From positions 1-6,739 of the forward strand of contig CAYWBI010000199.1 in the NCBI GenBank assembly GCA_964456445.1: a stretch of DNA of 6,739 nt, written 5' to 3'. Both the position numbers and the translations under genes were made by a program. Position 1 is the first letter of the stretch, and the number at the start of each line of letters is the position of its first letter. The stretch is from CAYWBI01 sp964456445 (GTDB lineage Bacteria > Calditrichota > Calditrichia > Calditrichales > J004). The notes beneath the pieces were generated by a model that worked only from the letters and a program-made list of their open reading frames with translations, was not told where the DNA came from and did no database searches. Shown here piece after piece: positions 1-6,659 of the stretch.

Positions 1-1
1 C

Positions 2-232
2 GATAGTGAAAACTTTTATGAGATTGCCCGGACTTATGGATTGTTTATGCTGAAGGATGATTGTTATAGAGCTTTAAAAAGATCGATCGATATGGGCTAT
101 GTAAATTATCCCGCAATGCAAAACGATTCTTTTCTTGACTCGGTGAGACAGGATTCCGGAATAAAAGATTTACTCGGGAAGGTCCAACTCATCCACGAAG
201 AATTGAAAGAGAAGCTATCGACTTCTTATTAA
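2..232 (+). CDS. C-terminal fragment of a TPR-repeat protein, 5' end outside the window
   Basis: The frame is open from base 2 and ends at TAA 230-232, giving 76 visible residues, so the start lies upstream of the window; the TTG at 41 is internal. The fragment reads as the last TPR hairpin (NFYEIARTYGLFMLKDDCYRALKRSI is helix-turn-helix in style) followed by the tail MGYVNYPAMQNDSFLDSVRQ and a charged helix. A tail of the form GYVNYP-x-x-x-(N/D)D-x-x-L-x-x-(V/L)R-x-D is common at the C-termini of bacterial TolB-like/TPR fusion proteins, whose N-termini are Ser/Thr kinases, winged-helix regulators or adenylate cyclases. The kinase at 2622-4949 ends with the same kind of tail (DPLLRNIVNDKRYTAFLKL), so the two may be paralogues. 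The N-terminal output domain cannot be told from this fragment. Confidence 0.75.
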   Translation, partial: DSENFYEIARTYGLFMLKDDCYRALKRSIDMGYVNYPAMQNDSFLDSVRQDSGIKDLLGKVQLIHEELKEKLSTSY

Positions 233-297
233 GACTAAAAACATTACGGACCTGATACGTTCTGCATGCTTTAACTTAATCGTATTCTGAAGGATTG

Positions 298-343
298 TTA
301 TGCTAGTTTTTGCATAAAAGTGCTGGATACCCCTGCCGGGTAT
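298..343. other. Two small inverted repeats in the gap before the peptidase gene
   Basis: Within the 234-bp gap between the TPR fragment and the lipoprotein gene lie two adjacent short stem-loops. The first pairs TTATGC (298-303) with GCATAA (312-317) around a T-rich loop. The second pairs ATACCC (327-332) with GGGTAT (338-343) around CTGCC. Neither is followed by a clear T-run, so they are not convincing intrinsic terminators, although the second is the only GC-containing hairpin between the two genes and could end the upstream transcript. I see no tRNA, riboswitch or clear promoter in the rest of the gap. Confidence 0.3.
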
Positions 344-466
344 ATTAAATTCCAGTTTACACGTAATAGAGTCATGCCCTCAAAAATGGGAACCCTGTGA
401 ACTTAAGCTGAAACAACAAATAAAGAACCACCCAACAAATGTTACTATACAAAGGGAAAAATCACT

Positions 467-2116
467 ATGAGAACACTTTTAATTCTTGCTTTTCTGCTTC
501 TAAGTAGTTGTACAACTAAATCAGGAGGCAATCCCCAAATAGACACGTATCTGCTGCAATATAAGCCGTATGCCATGAATTTTGATGCTAGCACATTTAG
601 TGCCAATGACAAATTAATCTTAAAAAAATTACTAAAAGCCGCCGCATATATAGATACTATTTATTGGGCACAAACCTCAAAATATGGATTTCTGCTTAAA
701 GATAGTCTGCAAAACTTACACGATCCTCAATCAAAGAAACTATTGACCTTATTAATACGGAACGCAGGTCCGTTCGAACAATTAAATGATCATGACCCAT
801 TTATAGGTAATGAAAAATACTATGCAGGCGATGAAATATATCCCCGGGGCATGACAGCAGGACAATTTGATCATTATTCTAAAACTCTTAATAATAAACA
901 AAAAGACGCATTTATGTCGCCCTACACCGTAATCCAAAGTGACGGAGCAGGCGGATATAAAGCGATTCCTTATTATCAGGAATATAAGGAATATATTGAT
1001 CCAATCGTAAAATTACTCAATGAATGCGCGGCCATAACAGATAATCCTTCTTTTGCAAAATTTCTGCGTTTAAAAGCCAGGGCACTACAAACGGACAATT
1101 ATTTTGACGCTGATGTTGCCTGGATAGATGTTAAAGACAATAAATTCGATATCGTCTTTGGGCCATTTGAAACCTATTCGGACGGCATAAAGGGCGTAAA
1201 AGCAAAATATGAGGCATCGATTGAGGTTGTCGATCAGGAGGAATCAAAAAAACTATCCATTTATACAAAATACTTAAAAAACCTGGAAGCAAACCTGCCC
1301 ATTCCCGATGAATATAAATCTGAAGTAAAAGGGATGACCGCTAAATTTGTAGTCGTACGCGATATCTTACGTTCCGGTGAAGCTGCTGCCGGATATCAGG
1401 CTGTAGCAACAAACCTTCCTAATGACCCCGTGGTTCATAAGAAAAAAGGTACCAAAAAAACATTTTGGAAAAATATGTTTGAAGCACGTTTCAACGCCAT
1501 TATCAGACCGGTTAGTGAAAGATTAATTGACCCTGCGCAGCTTCAATTTCTATCTGACGAAGGTTTTTTCACCTTTGTACTTATGCACGAAATTTGTCAC
1601 GCCGTTGGCCCACGCACCGTTAAAATCGGGGATAAAAAAGGCATGGCCGTAAATGCGGCTATCGGCCCGAATTATAATGCGCTTGAAGAATGCAAAGCAG
1701 ATATCGCGGGGCTGCACTCGCTTGCATATCTGATGGATGCAAAGGTTATCGATTCGAACAAAGAAAAATATTTTTATGTCTCATTTTTGGGCAGCATGTT
1801 CCGTTCGGTCCGCTTTGGCTTAAATGAGGCACATGCCAAGGCCTCGGCTATTGCCATAAATTTTTTGCTTAAAAACGGTGGATTAACTTATAACAGCAGT
1901 AGCGGAAAATGGGCTGTTGATTTTAACCATATCCGTGAAGGAATCAGTAAACTTGCAACACATCTTCTTGTTTTGGAAGGAGATGGTGAAAACATTAAAG
2001 TTCAGAAATTTTTTGATACCTGGGCTGTAATGACGCCTGAAATTGAGGCCAGTCTTGAGAAAGTTTCGGATCTGCCAATCGACGTTTTACCGAATTACTC
2101 CATAAAATGGGATTAA
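467..2116 (+). CDS. M49-like (dipeptidyl-peptidase III-like) zinc metallopeptidase, lipoprotein
   Basis: This 549-residue protein starts with a short lipoprotein signal: MR, a hydrophobic run, and the lipobox L12-S-S-C15, so Cys15 is the predicted lipidated N-terminus. The residue after it is Thr, not Asp. The zinc site is H374-E-I-C-H378 with the second motif E407-E-C-K-A-D412. By family knowledge the two His and the Glu of EECKAD are zinc ligands, and Glu375 is the catalytic base. Other family blocks are FGPFETY (231-237), NLPNDP followed by KKGTKK and FWKNMFEARF, and GFFTFVLMHEICHAVGPR. Eukaryotic DPP III has HEXXGH; the one-residue-shorter HEXXH followed by xxGP is the form I associate with bacterial M49-like proteins and the C-terminal domain of plant NUDIX-3. 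Expected activity is removal of short peptides from N-termini in the periplasm or at the outer membrane, but the substrate is unknown. The ATG at 467 is preceded by a weak AAAGGGA. Base composition is AT-richer than in the kinase gene. Confidence 0.85.
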   Translation: MRTLLILAFLLLSSCTTKSGGNPQIDTYLLQYKPYAMNFDASTFSANDKLILKKLLKAAAYIDTIYWAQTSKYGFLLKDSLQNLHDPQSKKLLTLLIRNAGPFEQLNDHDPFIGNEKYYAGDEIYPRGMTAGQFDHYSKTLNNKQKDAFMSPYTVIQSDGAGGYKAIPYYQEYKEYIDPIVKLLNECAAITDNPSFAKFLRLKARALQTDNYFDADVAWIDVKDNKFDIVFGPFETYSDGIKGVKAKYEASIEVVDQEESKKLSIYTKYLKNLEANLPIPDEYKSEVKGMTAKFVVVRDILRSGEAAAGYQAVATNLPNDPVVHKKKGTKKTFWKNMFEARFNAIIRPVSERLIDPAQLQFLSDEGFFTFVLMHEICHAVGPRTVKIGDKKGMAVNAAIGPNYNALEECKADIAGLHSLAYLMDAKVIDSNKEKYFYVSFLGSMFRSVRFGLNEAHAKASAIAINFLLKNGGLTYNSSSGKWAVDFNHIREGISKLATHLLVLEGDGENIKVQKFFDTWAVMTPEIEASLEKVSDLPIDVLPNYSIKWD

Positions 2117-2165
2117 TGGTGATTTATTAACAATTACGCTGATATCAATTAAGTTTAATATTTTT

Positions 2166-2170
2166 AGGAA
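2166..2170 (+). promoter_or_regulatory. Shine-Dalgarno supporting a TTG start
   Basis: AGGAA lies 8 bases before the TTG at 2179. The upstream frame is open only back to a TGA at 2140-2142 and has no ATG or GTG, so this site decides the start of the 115-residue protein. Confidence 0.55.
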
Positions 2171-2178
2171 TTATAATT

Positions 2179-2526
2179 TTGAAATTCAGAGGATATAGCC
2201 TTGAGCATATTGTGAGATCAGAAGATTCGTTAAAACAAGTCTATAAAAAGCATCTGAATCACGGGGATTATATTATTGTAAAAACCAAAAATTCTGTTTA
2301 CAAAATTTGCAAAAAGGATGAAAATATGTTTGAAGTACAAGGGGGATGGTTTGACAAAGAGGGACTTTCTCCCGCATTTTTAACGATTCGAGGCTGTACC
2401 TGGGGCGGCAGTTCAATACAACATCGGATCGTTGCCGCCTGTGGTTTATGTCTTGAATTTGGCAATAATCTGGTTACAAGCCCGGTACAAAAAATTGTAG
2501 TCGTAAAAGCTGCGACTGCTAATTAA
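2179..2526 (+). CDS. Uncharacterised 115-residue protein with a CxxC motif
   Basis: I do not recognise this family. The start is TTG with AGGAA 8 bases upstream; the product has no signal peptide and no membrane segment. The N-terminal third is charged and probably helical (EDSLKQVYKKHLNHG). The remainder alternates short hydrophobic strands and turns: DYIIVKT, SVYKICK, MFEVQGGWFD, AFLTIRG, then RGCTWGGSSI (71-80), AACGLCLEFGN (87-97), and TSPVQKIVVVK. Four cysteines (44, 73, 88, 91) include a C88-G-L-C91 pair, which could be metal-binding or redox-active, but nothing else supports that. The frame is clean, its codon use resembles its neighbours, and the glycine- and cysteine-rich block looks like a conserved core, so I take it as a real gene. 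It sits 62 bp after the peptidase gene and 95 bp before the kinase gene, so co-transcription is possible but unproven. Confidence 0.65.
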   Translation: MKFRGYSLEHIVRSEDSLKQVYKKHLNHGDYIIVKTKNSVYKICKKDENMFEVQGGWFDKEGLSPAFLTIRGCTWGGSSIQHRIVAACGLCLEFGNNLVTSPVQKIVVVKAATAN

Positions 2527-2621
2527 ACCCGGATAAAAATAAGACTGGATATAGAATTAAAAATTTATTTTACATTGGCCTTGTAAGATAAAGATTAGAA
2601 TCAATTGGAGCAGTATAAACA

Positions 2622-4949
2622 ATGATCGATAAAAATATTCTTCATTATAAAATTATTGAAAAACTTGGTCAGGGCGGCATGGGCGTGGTGTATAAAGCCC
2701 ACGACACCAAACTCGACCGCAACGTGGCCATCAAATTTTTGCCGCATCATATTGCTGCTAATTCAGATGAACGCAAACGTTTTGGGATTGAAGCCAAGGC
2801 GGCGGCGGCTTTGAACCATCCCAATATTGCCCACGTGAACGCCATCGAGGAAGCGGACAACCAGATGTTCATCGTGATGGAATATATTGACGGCAAGGAA
2901 TTGCGGGAAATGATCAACATCCCCCCTTCGAAGGGGGGCTTAACTACTTCCCCCCTTGAGGGGGGATTGAGGGGGGTGTTAGATATCGCAACACAGATTG
3001 CCTCCGGCCTGCAGGCCGCCCATAACAAAGGTATTGTGCACCGGGATATAAAATCGTCCAACATCATGGTGACCAAAGACGGCAAAGTGAAGATCATGGA
3101 TTTTGGCCTGGCCAAGATCGGTCTGGGTATGCAACTTACAAACAGTAACTCCACCATTGGTACCACAGCCTACATGTCGCCTGAACAGGCCCGTGGGGAA
3201 GAAGTCGATCAACGGTCGGATATCTGGTCCTTTGGCGTACTGTTATTCGAAATGCTTACCGGCGCCCTGCCCTTTAAAGGCGAATATGAACAAGCGATTA
3301 TGTATGCAATCATAAATGAGGAACCGTCTCCCTTAAACAAACTTCGAACCGATATTCCAGAGGGTTTGCAAGCAATCGTCGATAAAGCCCTAACAAAGGA
3401 CCGGGAGCAGCGCTACCAAAACATGGATGAACTGCAACAGGATTTAAAACTATGTACGGGCCAAAACGATGTTCCACATAAAGAGATACGGGAAAAACCA
3501 CTCTTTTCGCGTATGCTGATAGCCATTCTGCTCGTCGTAATTGCAGCAGGAGTATTCTTCTATGAAAGCGGAGTGTCATCCAAAAAAGACGGAGTCAAGA
3601 CACTGGCCGTACTTCCATTTGTTAATATGAGCGGTGATAAAGAGCAGGAATATTTCTCCGATGGCCTCACCGAGGAACTATTAAATGTGCTTGCCAAAAA
3701 CCCTAAATTAAGGGTTACGTCCCGGACTTCTGCCTTTTCATTCAAGGGCAAAAATGCAGACATGGGCACTATTGCAGCAAAGTTGAATGTAAAACATATC
3801 CTTGAAGGAAGTGTCCGAAAAGCCGGCAAGCTCCTACGTATTACAACTCAGTTGATAGATGTGAAAACCGACGCCCATTTATGGTCAAAAACCTATGATA
3901 TGAAAATGGATGATATTTTCGCCGTCCAGGAAAAAATATCACGCGCAGTGGCCAAGGCTTTAAATCTTACTCTGCTTGGCAATAAAAATAATACCAAAAC
4001 AATACAAACAAAACCCGAAGCTTATGCGGCTTATCTGCGTGCAGAACATTTTTTAAAGGTAGGGACAGAGGAAAATTTAAATAAAGCCATCACCTATTAT
4101 AAACAGGCTTTGGCAATCGACCCTGGCTATGCCAGGGCCTGGGTAGGGTTATCATCCGCACATACAAATCAGGCCGATCTCGGTTATGCACCATCCAGGG
4201 AAAGATACGAACTTGCCCGAAAAGAGCTCACAAAGGCCCTGGAACTTGATCCCCACCTTGGCAGGGCACATGCGGGCATAGGCTGGATAAAACAATCCTT
4301 TGACTGGGATTGGGCTGCCGCCGAACGGGGATATAAAAAAGCCCGCGAGCTGGACCCCGGGGATGTGGACATCCTGAGGGAAGCGGCCGCCCTTGATGCA
4401 ACACTGGGCCACTTTGATACTTCGATTAGGATGTTAAAACAGGCTATCGAACTTGACCCCGTTAATACAGCCAATCTATTTAACTTAGGAATGAATGAAT
4501 TCTATGCAGGTCTGACTGAACAGGCCAATATATCATTTAGAAAAGCACTTGAACTGAATCCATTAGACCCCGGATCTCATATGAAAATCGGTCTGGTTTA
4601 TGCAACAACGGGCAAAGCGGACTCGGCACTTGCAGAAATGAAAAAAGAAGATGAAGTAATGTGGCGTGATTTTGGATTTGCCATCGCTTATTTCGCCCTG
4701 CATGACAAGAAAAATGCCGATTATTATCTTCAGAAATTTTCAAATGAATACAGTGCGGAGGCTGCGTTTCAATTAGCTGAAATATATGCGTTTCGCGGTG
4801 AAAATGATCAGGCCTTTAAATGGCTGCAAAAAGCCTACGATCAGCGCGACCCGGGTTTGGCAGAAATAAAGGGCGACCCACTGCTCCGTAACATTGTTAA
4901 CGACAAACGCTACACCGCTTTTCTAAAACTGATGAAACTGCCAATTTAA
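2622..4949 (+). CDS. Membrane Ser/Thr protein kinase with TolB-like domain and TPR array
   Basis: This 775-residue protein has a eukaryotic-type (Hanks/PknB-like) kinase at about 8-275. Its motifs are the glycine loop G16-Q-G-G-M-G21, VAIK with Lys38, helix-C Glu57, the catalytic loop H140-R-D-I-K-S-S-N147 (Asp142 is the base), D160-F-G162, and SPE 186-188 in place of APE. DIWSFG starts at Asp200. All catalytic residues are present, and Arg before the catalytic Asp marks an RD kinase, usually activated by phosphorylation in the loop, here rich in Ser/Thr (172-182). A single membrane segment spans about 298-314. It is followed by a TolB-like domain (about 326-426, KTLAVLPFVNMSGD to HLWSKTYD) and at least six TPR-like hairpins (about 465-745), predicted periplasmic. 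The role is probably signal transduction, with the outer part binding a partner; substrates are unknown. GGAG lies 11 bases before the ATG. Residues 99-118 come from an inserted repeat. The kinase part is about 52% GC, the membrane-proximal part about 44%. Confidence 0.93.
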   Translation: MIDKNILHYKIIEKLGQGGMGVVYKAHDTKLDRNVAIKFLPHHIAANSDERKRFGIEAKAAAALNHPNIAHVNAIEEADNQMFIVMEYIDGKELREMINIPPSKGGLTTSPLEGGLRGVLDIATQIASGLQAAHNKGIVHRDIKSSNIMVTKDGKVKIMDFGLAKIGLGMQLTNSNSTIGTTAYMSPEQARGEEVDQRSDIWSFGVLLFEMLTGALPFKGEYEQAIMYAIINEEPSPLNKLRTDIPEGLQAIVDKALTKDREQRYQNMDELQQDLKLCTGQNDVPHKEIREKPLFSRMLIAILLVVIAAGVFFYESGVSSKKDGVKTLAVLPFVNMSGDKEQEYFSDGLTEELLNVLAKNPKLRVTSRTSAFSFKGKNADMGTIAAKLNVKHILEGSVRKAGKLLRITTQLIDVKTDAHLWSKTYDMKMDDIFAVQEKISRAVAKALNLTLLGNKNNTKTIQTKPEAYAAYLRAEHFLKVGTEENLNKAITYYKQALAIDPGYARAWVGLSSAHTNQADLGYAPSRERYELARKELTKALELDPHLGRAHAGIGWIKQSFDWDWAAAERGYKKARELDPGDVDILREAAALDATLGHFDTSIRMLKQAIELDPVNTANLFNLGMNEFYAGLTEQANISFRKALELNPLDPGSHMKIGLVYATTGKADSALAEMKKEDEVMWRDFGFAIAYFALHDKKNADYYLQKFSNEYSAEAAFQLAEIYAFRGENDQAFKWLQKAYDQRDPGLAEIKGDPLLRNIVNDKRYTAFLKLMKLPI
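2916..2980. repeat. G/C-run palindromic repeat inserted in frame in the kinase gene
   Basis: The 65-bp element contains a perfect 18-bp palindrome, CCCCCCTTCGAAGGGGGG (2921-2938), and a second near-palindrome, TCCCCCCTTGAGGGGGGA (2949-2966). A third G6 run follows at 2971-2976. The ends are themselves inverted repeats: AACATCCCCCC at the left and GGGGGGTGTT at the right (AACACCCCCC when complemented, one base shorter). It encodes about 20 Pro/Gly/Ser-rich residues, kinase residues 99-118, unlike the family. The reverse strand is also open and reads NPPSRGE and PPFEGG. Similar C6/G6 repeats are scattered between genes in several Bacteroidetes/Ignavibacteria-type and cyanobacterial genomes, as I recall; copy number in this genome is unknown. 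No transposase is present. Confidence 0.8.
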
Positions 4950-4950
4950 T

Positions 4951-5613
4951 ATGAGGCGGATATATACAAAAATTCTAATTCTCATATGTTTTATCTGCTC
5001 ATCCTTTGTTCTGGCACAAGTACCGGTACAGCAGGAACCTTACCACCGCCCCGTCTATCAGGATGGGGAAATGCGTATTCTTGAAGTAAAACTGGCGCCC
5101 GGTGATACATCTCTGTTTCATCGTCACAGTCATAATATATTTTACTGCACTCTTCGTGGCACACGCATGTGGCTGCAAAAAGAAAACGGAAAGTCCCGTG
5201 TCGCCACACTGCCCACTGGATGGATGGGGGATGATACGGCGTATCATATCAACGCACTGGTTCATCGGATTGCCAATATCGGCATGGACAGCCTTTCGCT
5301 ATTGGCCGTGGAAAGTTTGAGTAAACCCGGCCGGGCCATGCGTAACGACCCTGCAAATAATTGGGAAATCAACGATTCGGTCTTTAGCGCAAAACGTATC
5401 CTATTGCCCCCGGGGGAAAAACAGGCATTTCAAATTAACACCCCTTCTGTGTTGATAAAAATGAATTCCGGCACATTATTGATTAATAAAAAGGTATCAG
5501 CAAAGTTTACAAAGGAATGGCATGTGTTTTCTGCCACAGGCATGTATTCTGCCCGGAATATGGGACAGGATAGTCTGCACCTTGTTTTGTTAAAAATAAA
5601 TAAACGTCATTAG
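4951..5613 (+). CDS. Secreted cupin-fold protein, translationally coupled to the kinase gene
   Basis: This 220-residue protein has a clear Sec signal peptide: MRR plus a hydrophobic stretch, with likely cleavage near VLA-Q at 20-23. It therefore acts in the periplasm or outside. Residues about 40-115 form a cupin: RILEVKLAPGDTSLFHRHSH, with His57, His59 and His61, then FYCTLRGTRMWL, and in the second motif His105 in LVHRIANIG. These are the expected metal ligands of a small-molecule-binding or enzymatic cupin. Residues about 138-217 look like a second, degenerate cupin half (SAKRILLPPGEKQAF, SGTLLINKK) lacking the His cluster, so it is probably a bicupin with one active site. The ATG follows the kinase TAA after a single base, and no Shine-Dalgarno is visible, which suggests coupled translation. 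The reaction and ligand cannot be named from sequence alone. Confidence 0.8.
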   Translation: MRRIYTKILILICFICSSFVLAQVPVQQEPYHRPVYQDGEMRILEVKLAPGDTSLFHRHSHNIFYCTLRGTRMWLQKENGKSRVATLPTGWMGDDTAYHINALVHRIANIGMDSLSLLAVESLSKPGRAMRNDPANNWEINDSVFSAKRILLPPGEKQAFQINTPSVLIKMNSGTLLINKKVSAKFTKEWHVFSATGMYSARNMGQDSLHLVLLKINKRH

Positions 5614-5626
5614 TTGAGACTGTTTG

Positions 5627-6553
5627 CTATAGCGTATTTTGTGAACGGGCACCCCGCCGAAAAGCACCCGGCGTTTGCCTGAACTGCTTTTTAAAAGCCT
5701 TATTGAAAGATGTCTCGGATTGATATCCCACCTTTTCCGCCACACCCGCAATGGACCCTTCGCCTCTCAATAAAAGTTCCCGGGCCCGTAACATACGCCA
5801 TTGGGCAAGATATGCCATAACCGTCATATCCACAGTTTGTTTAAAATGGTTGGCCAAAGCCGTTCGCGATATCCCTACCTGTCGCGCCAACTGTTCCAAA
5901 CTCCAGGATCGTGAAAAATCCTTGTGTAAAAATTGCAGGGCCCGATAAATACTTGGTTTCTGCATCGCCTTTACAAAGGAACGGTTTGTTTGGCTGTTTA
6001 AAATGTAATAACGAATCATTTGTATAAAAAGGATTTCCGCAAGACGCTTTACACTTGTCCCCCATCCAGGCTGACCGGAACCTGTTTCCATCATGATCAA
6101 ATCAAGAAGTTTTGAAATTTTATATGCTTCATTATTGCCGGCCGATTGAAGTAAAATATAGGGCGGCAATGATTCCACAAGCGGATGATTAACGTCTCCA
6201 TCATAGGCAAAATGGCCACAAACGAGTGTACACGCCCTTTCACCGCTGGAAAAAACCGGCGCCTTTTGAAGGTGGGCCTCAACAATTTTCTGTCCATCAA
6301 CAAGCGGACTGTTGGCTGAGTCGGCCAGGCTATGTGTCTGACCTGGAAAAAACAGGATGCAATCCCCTGCCTCAAGTGTACGCCAACCGGAAAAGTTCGC
6401 ATGCTTTACAAGACAATGCCCACGGGCAACCATGTGAAATTGTGCAAAACCGGAAGCCGGGACAGACATGCCCCATGGCCCATAGAAATCTTTCTTAAAA
6501 TATACCGTTCCGCGAATATGCAATAAATCTAATATATCAGATAATACATCCAT
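5627..6553 (-). CDS. AraC-family transcriptional regulator with N-terminal cupin domain
   Basis: This 308-residue protein has an N-terminal cupin-type sensor (about 7-130): HIRGTVYFKKDFYGPWGMS, FHMVARGHCLV, L-EAGDCILFFPGQTHSLADS, then CTLVCGHFAYDGDVNHPLVESLPPYILL. This layout matches the AraC-associated cupin often called Cupin_6. The C-terminus (about 201-300) carries the two helix-turn-helix motifs of the AraC DNA-binding domain: WSLEQLARQVGISRTALANHFKQ and SIAGVAEKVGYQSETSFNKAFKKQFRQTPGAFRR, the second being the family signature. It should bind DNA as an activator or repressor in response to a small ligand, not identifiable here. An in-frame stop 18-20 bases upstream of the ATG at 6553 makes this the likely start; no Shine-Dalgarno is visible. 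It is convergent with the cupin gene, 13 bp between stops, with no terminator hairpin seen between them. Its natural target may be itself, the unseen gene to the right, or the kinase-cupin pair. Confidence 0.93.
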   Translation of the reverse strand: MDVLSDILDLLHIRGTVYFKKDFYGPWGMSVPASGFAQFHMVARGHCLVKHANFSGWRTLEAGDCILFFPGQTHSLADSANSPLVDGQKIVEAHLQKAPVFSSGERACTLVCGHFAYDGDVNHPLVESLPPYILLQSAGNNEAYKISKLLDLIMMETGSGQPGWGTSVKRLAEILFIQMIRYYILNSQTNRSFVKAMQKPSIYRALQFLHKDFSRSWSLEQLARQVGISRTALANHFKQTVDMTVMAYLAQWRMLRARELLLRGEGSIAGVAEKVGYQSETSFNKAFKKQFRQTPGAFRRGARSQNTL

Positions 6554-6611
6554 TTTGTACGCTCGAATATTTTAAATGTACTTTTATGTTTTATAATTCT
6601 TTTTAATGTAC
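6553..6611. promoter_or_regulatory. Repeated GTAC boxes upstream of the AraC gene, candidate operator region
   Basis: Three similar boxes lie just upstream of the AraC start: TTTTGTAC (6553-6560), AAATGTAC (6574-6581) and TAATGTAC (6604-6611). The last two extend to TTTWAATGTAC, matching at 10 of 11 positions. GTAC cores are 21 and 30 bases apart, near two and three helical turns, and AraC-family proteins commonly bind direct repeats at about 21-bp spacing. This is a candidate autoregulatory site. The region is very AT-rich, so chance repeats are possible, and the first box overlaps the start codon. The palindrome TGCGATCGCA (6624-6633) lies just beyond. Confidence 0.3.
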
Positions 6612-6659
6612 GTATAATTGTTCTGCGATCGCAAATAATTTTAGAATTAACCATAAACC

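Noticed and set aside
300..317. Five-codon frame ATG-CTA-GTT-TTT-GCA-TAA behind AAGGA
   Set aside because: It is too short and generic to support, and it coincides with a small inverted repeat; nothing indicates a leader peptide controlling the peptidase gene.
2571..2578. TACATTGG as a Bacteroidetes-type -7 element (TAnnTTTG) for the kinase gene
   Set aside because: The match is imperfect and no -33 TTTG-like element sits at the right distance, so the promoter is not supported.
2916..2980. Repeat considered as a kinase-disrupting insertion (pseudogene)
   Set aside because: The insertion preserves the frame and lies in a loop between helices; the catalytic loop, DFG and SPE motifs follow normally.
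2916..2980. Repeat considered as a CRISPR remnant or an insertion sequence
   Set aside because: There is no regular spacer structure, no transposase and no target duplication visible; it is a compact palindromic element only.
2747..3166. Long antisense frame through the kinase domain, including Pro-rich residues from the repeat
   Set aside because: It lies entirely within a kinase gene with all catalytic motifs intact on the + strand, has no recognisable domain, and is explained by the repeat being open on both strands plus codon bias.
4152..4743. Several antisense frames of 68-96 codons under the TPR region
   Set aside because: The + strand encodes convincing TPR repeats throughout; the antisense products show no domain pattern and no start-site signals.
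5614..5640. Shared bidirectional terminator between the convergent cupin and AraC genes
   Set aside because: Only 13 bases lie between the stops; GCTATAGC is too short a palindrome and has no adjacent G/C stem with a T-run on either strand.
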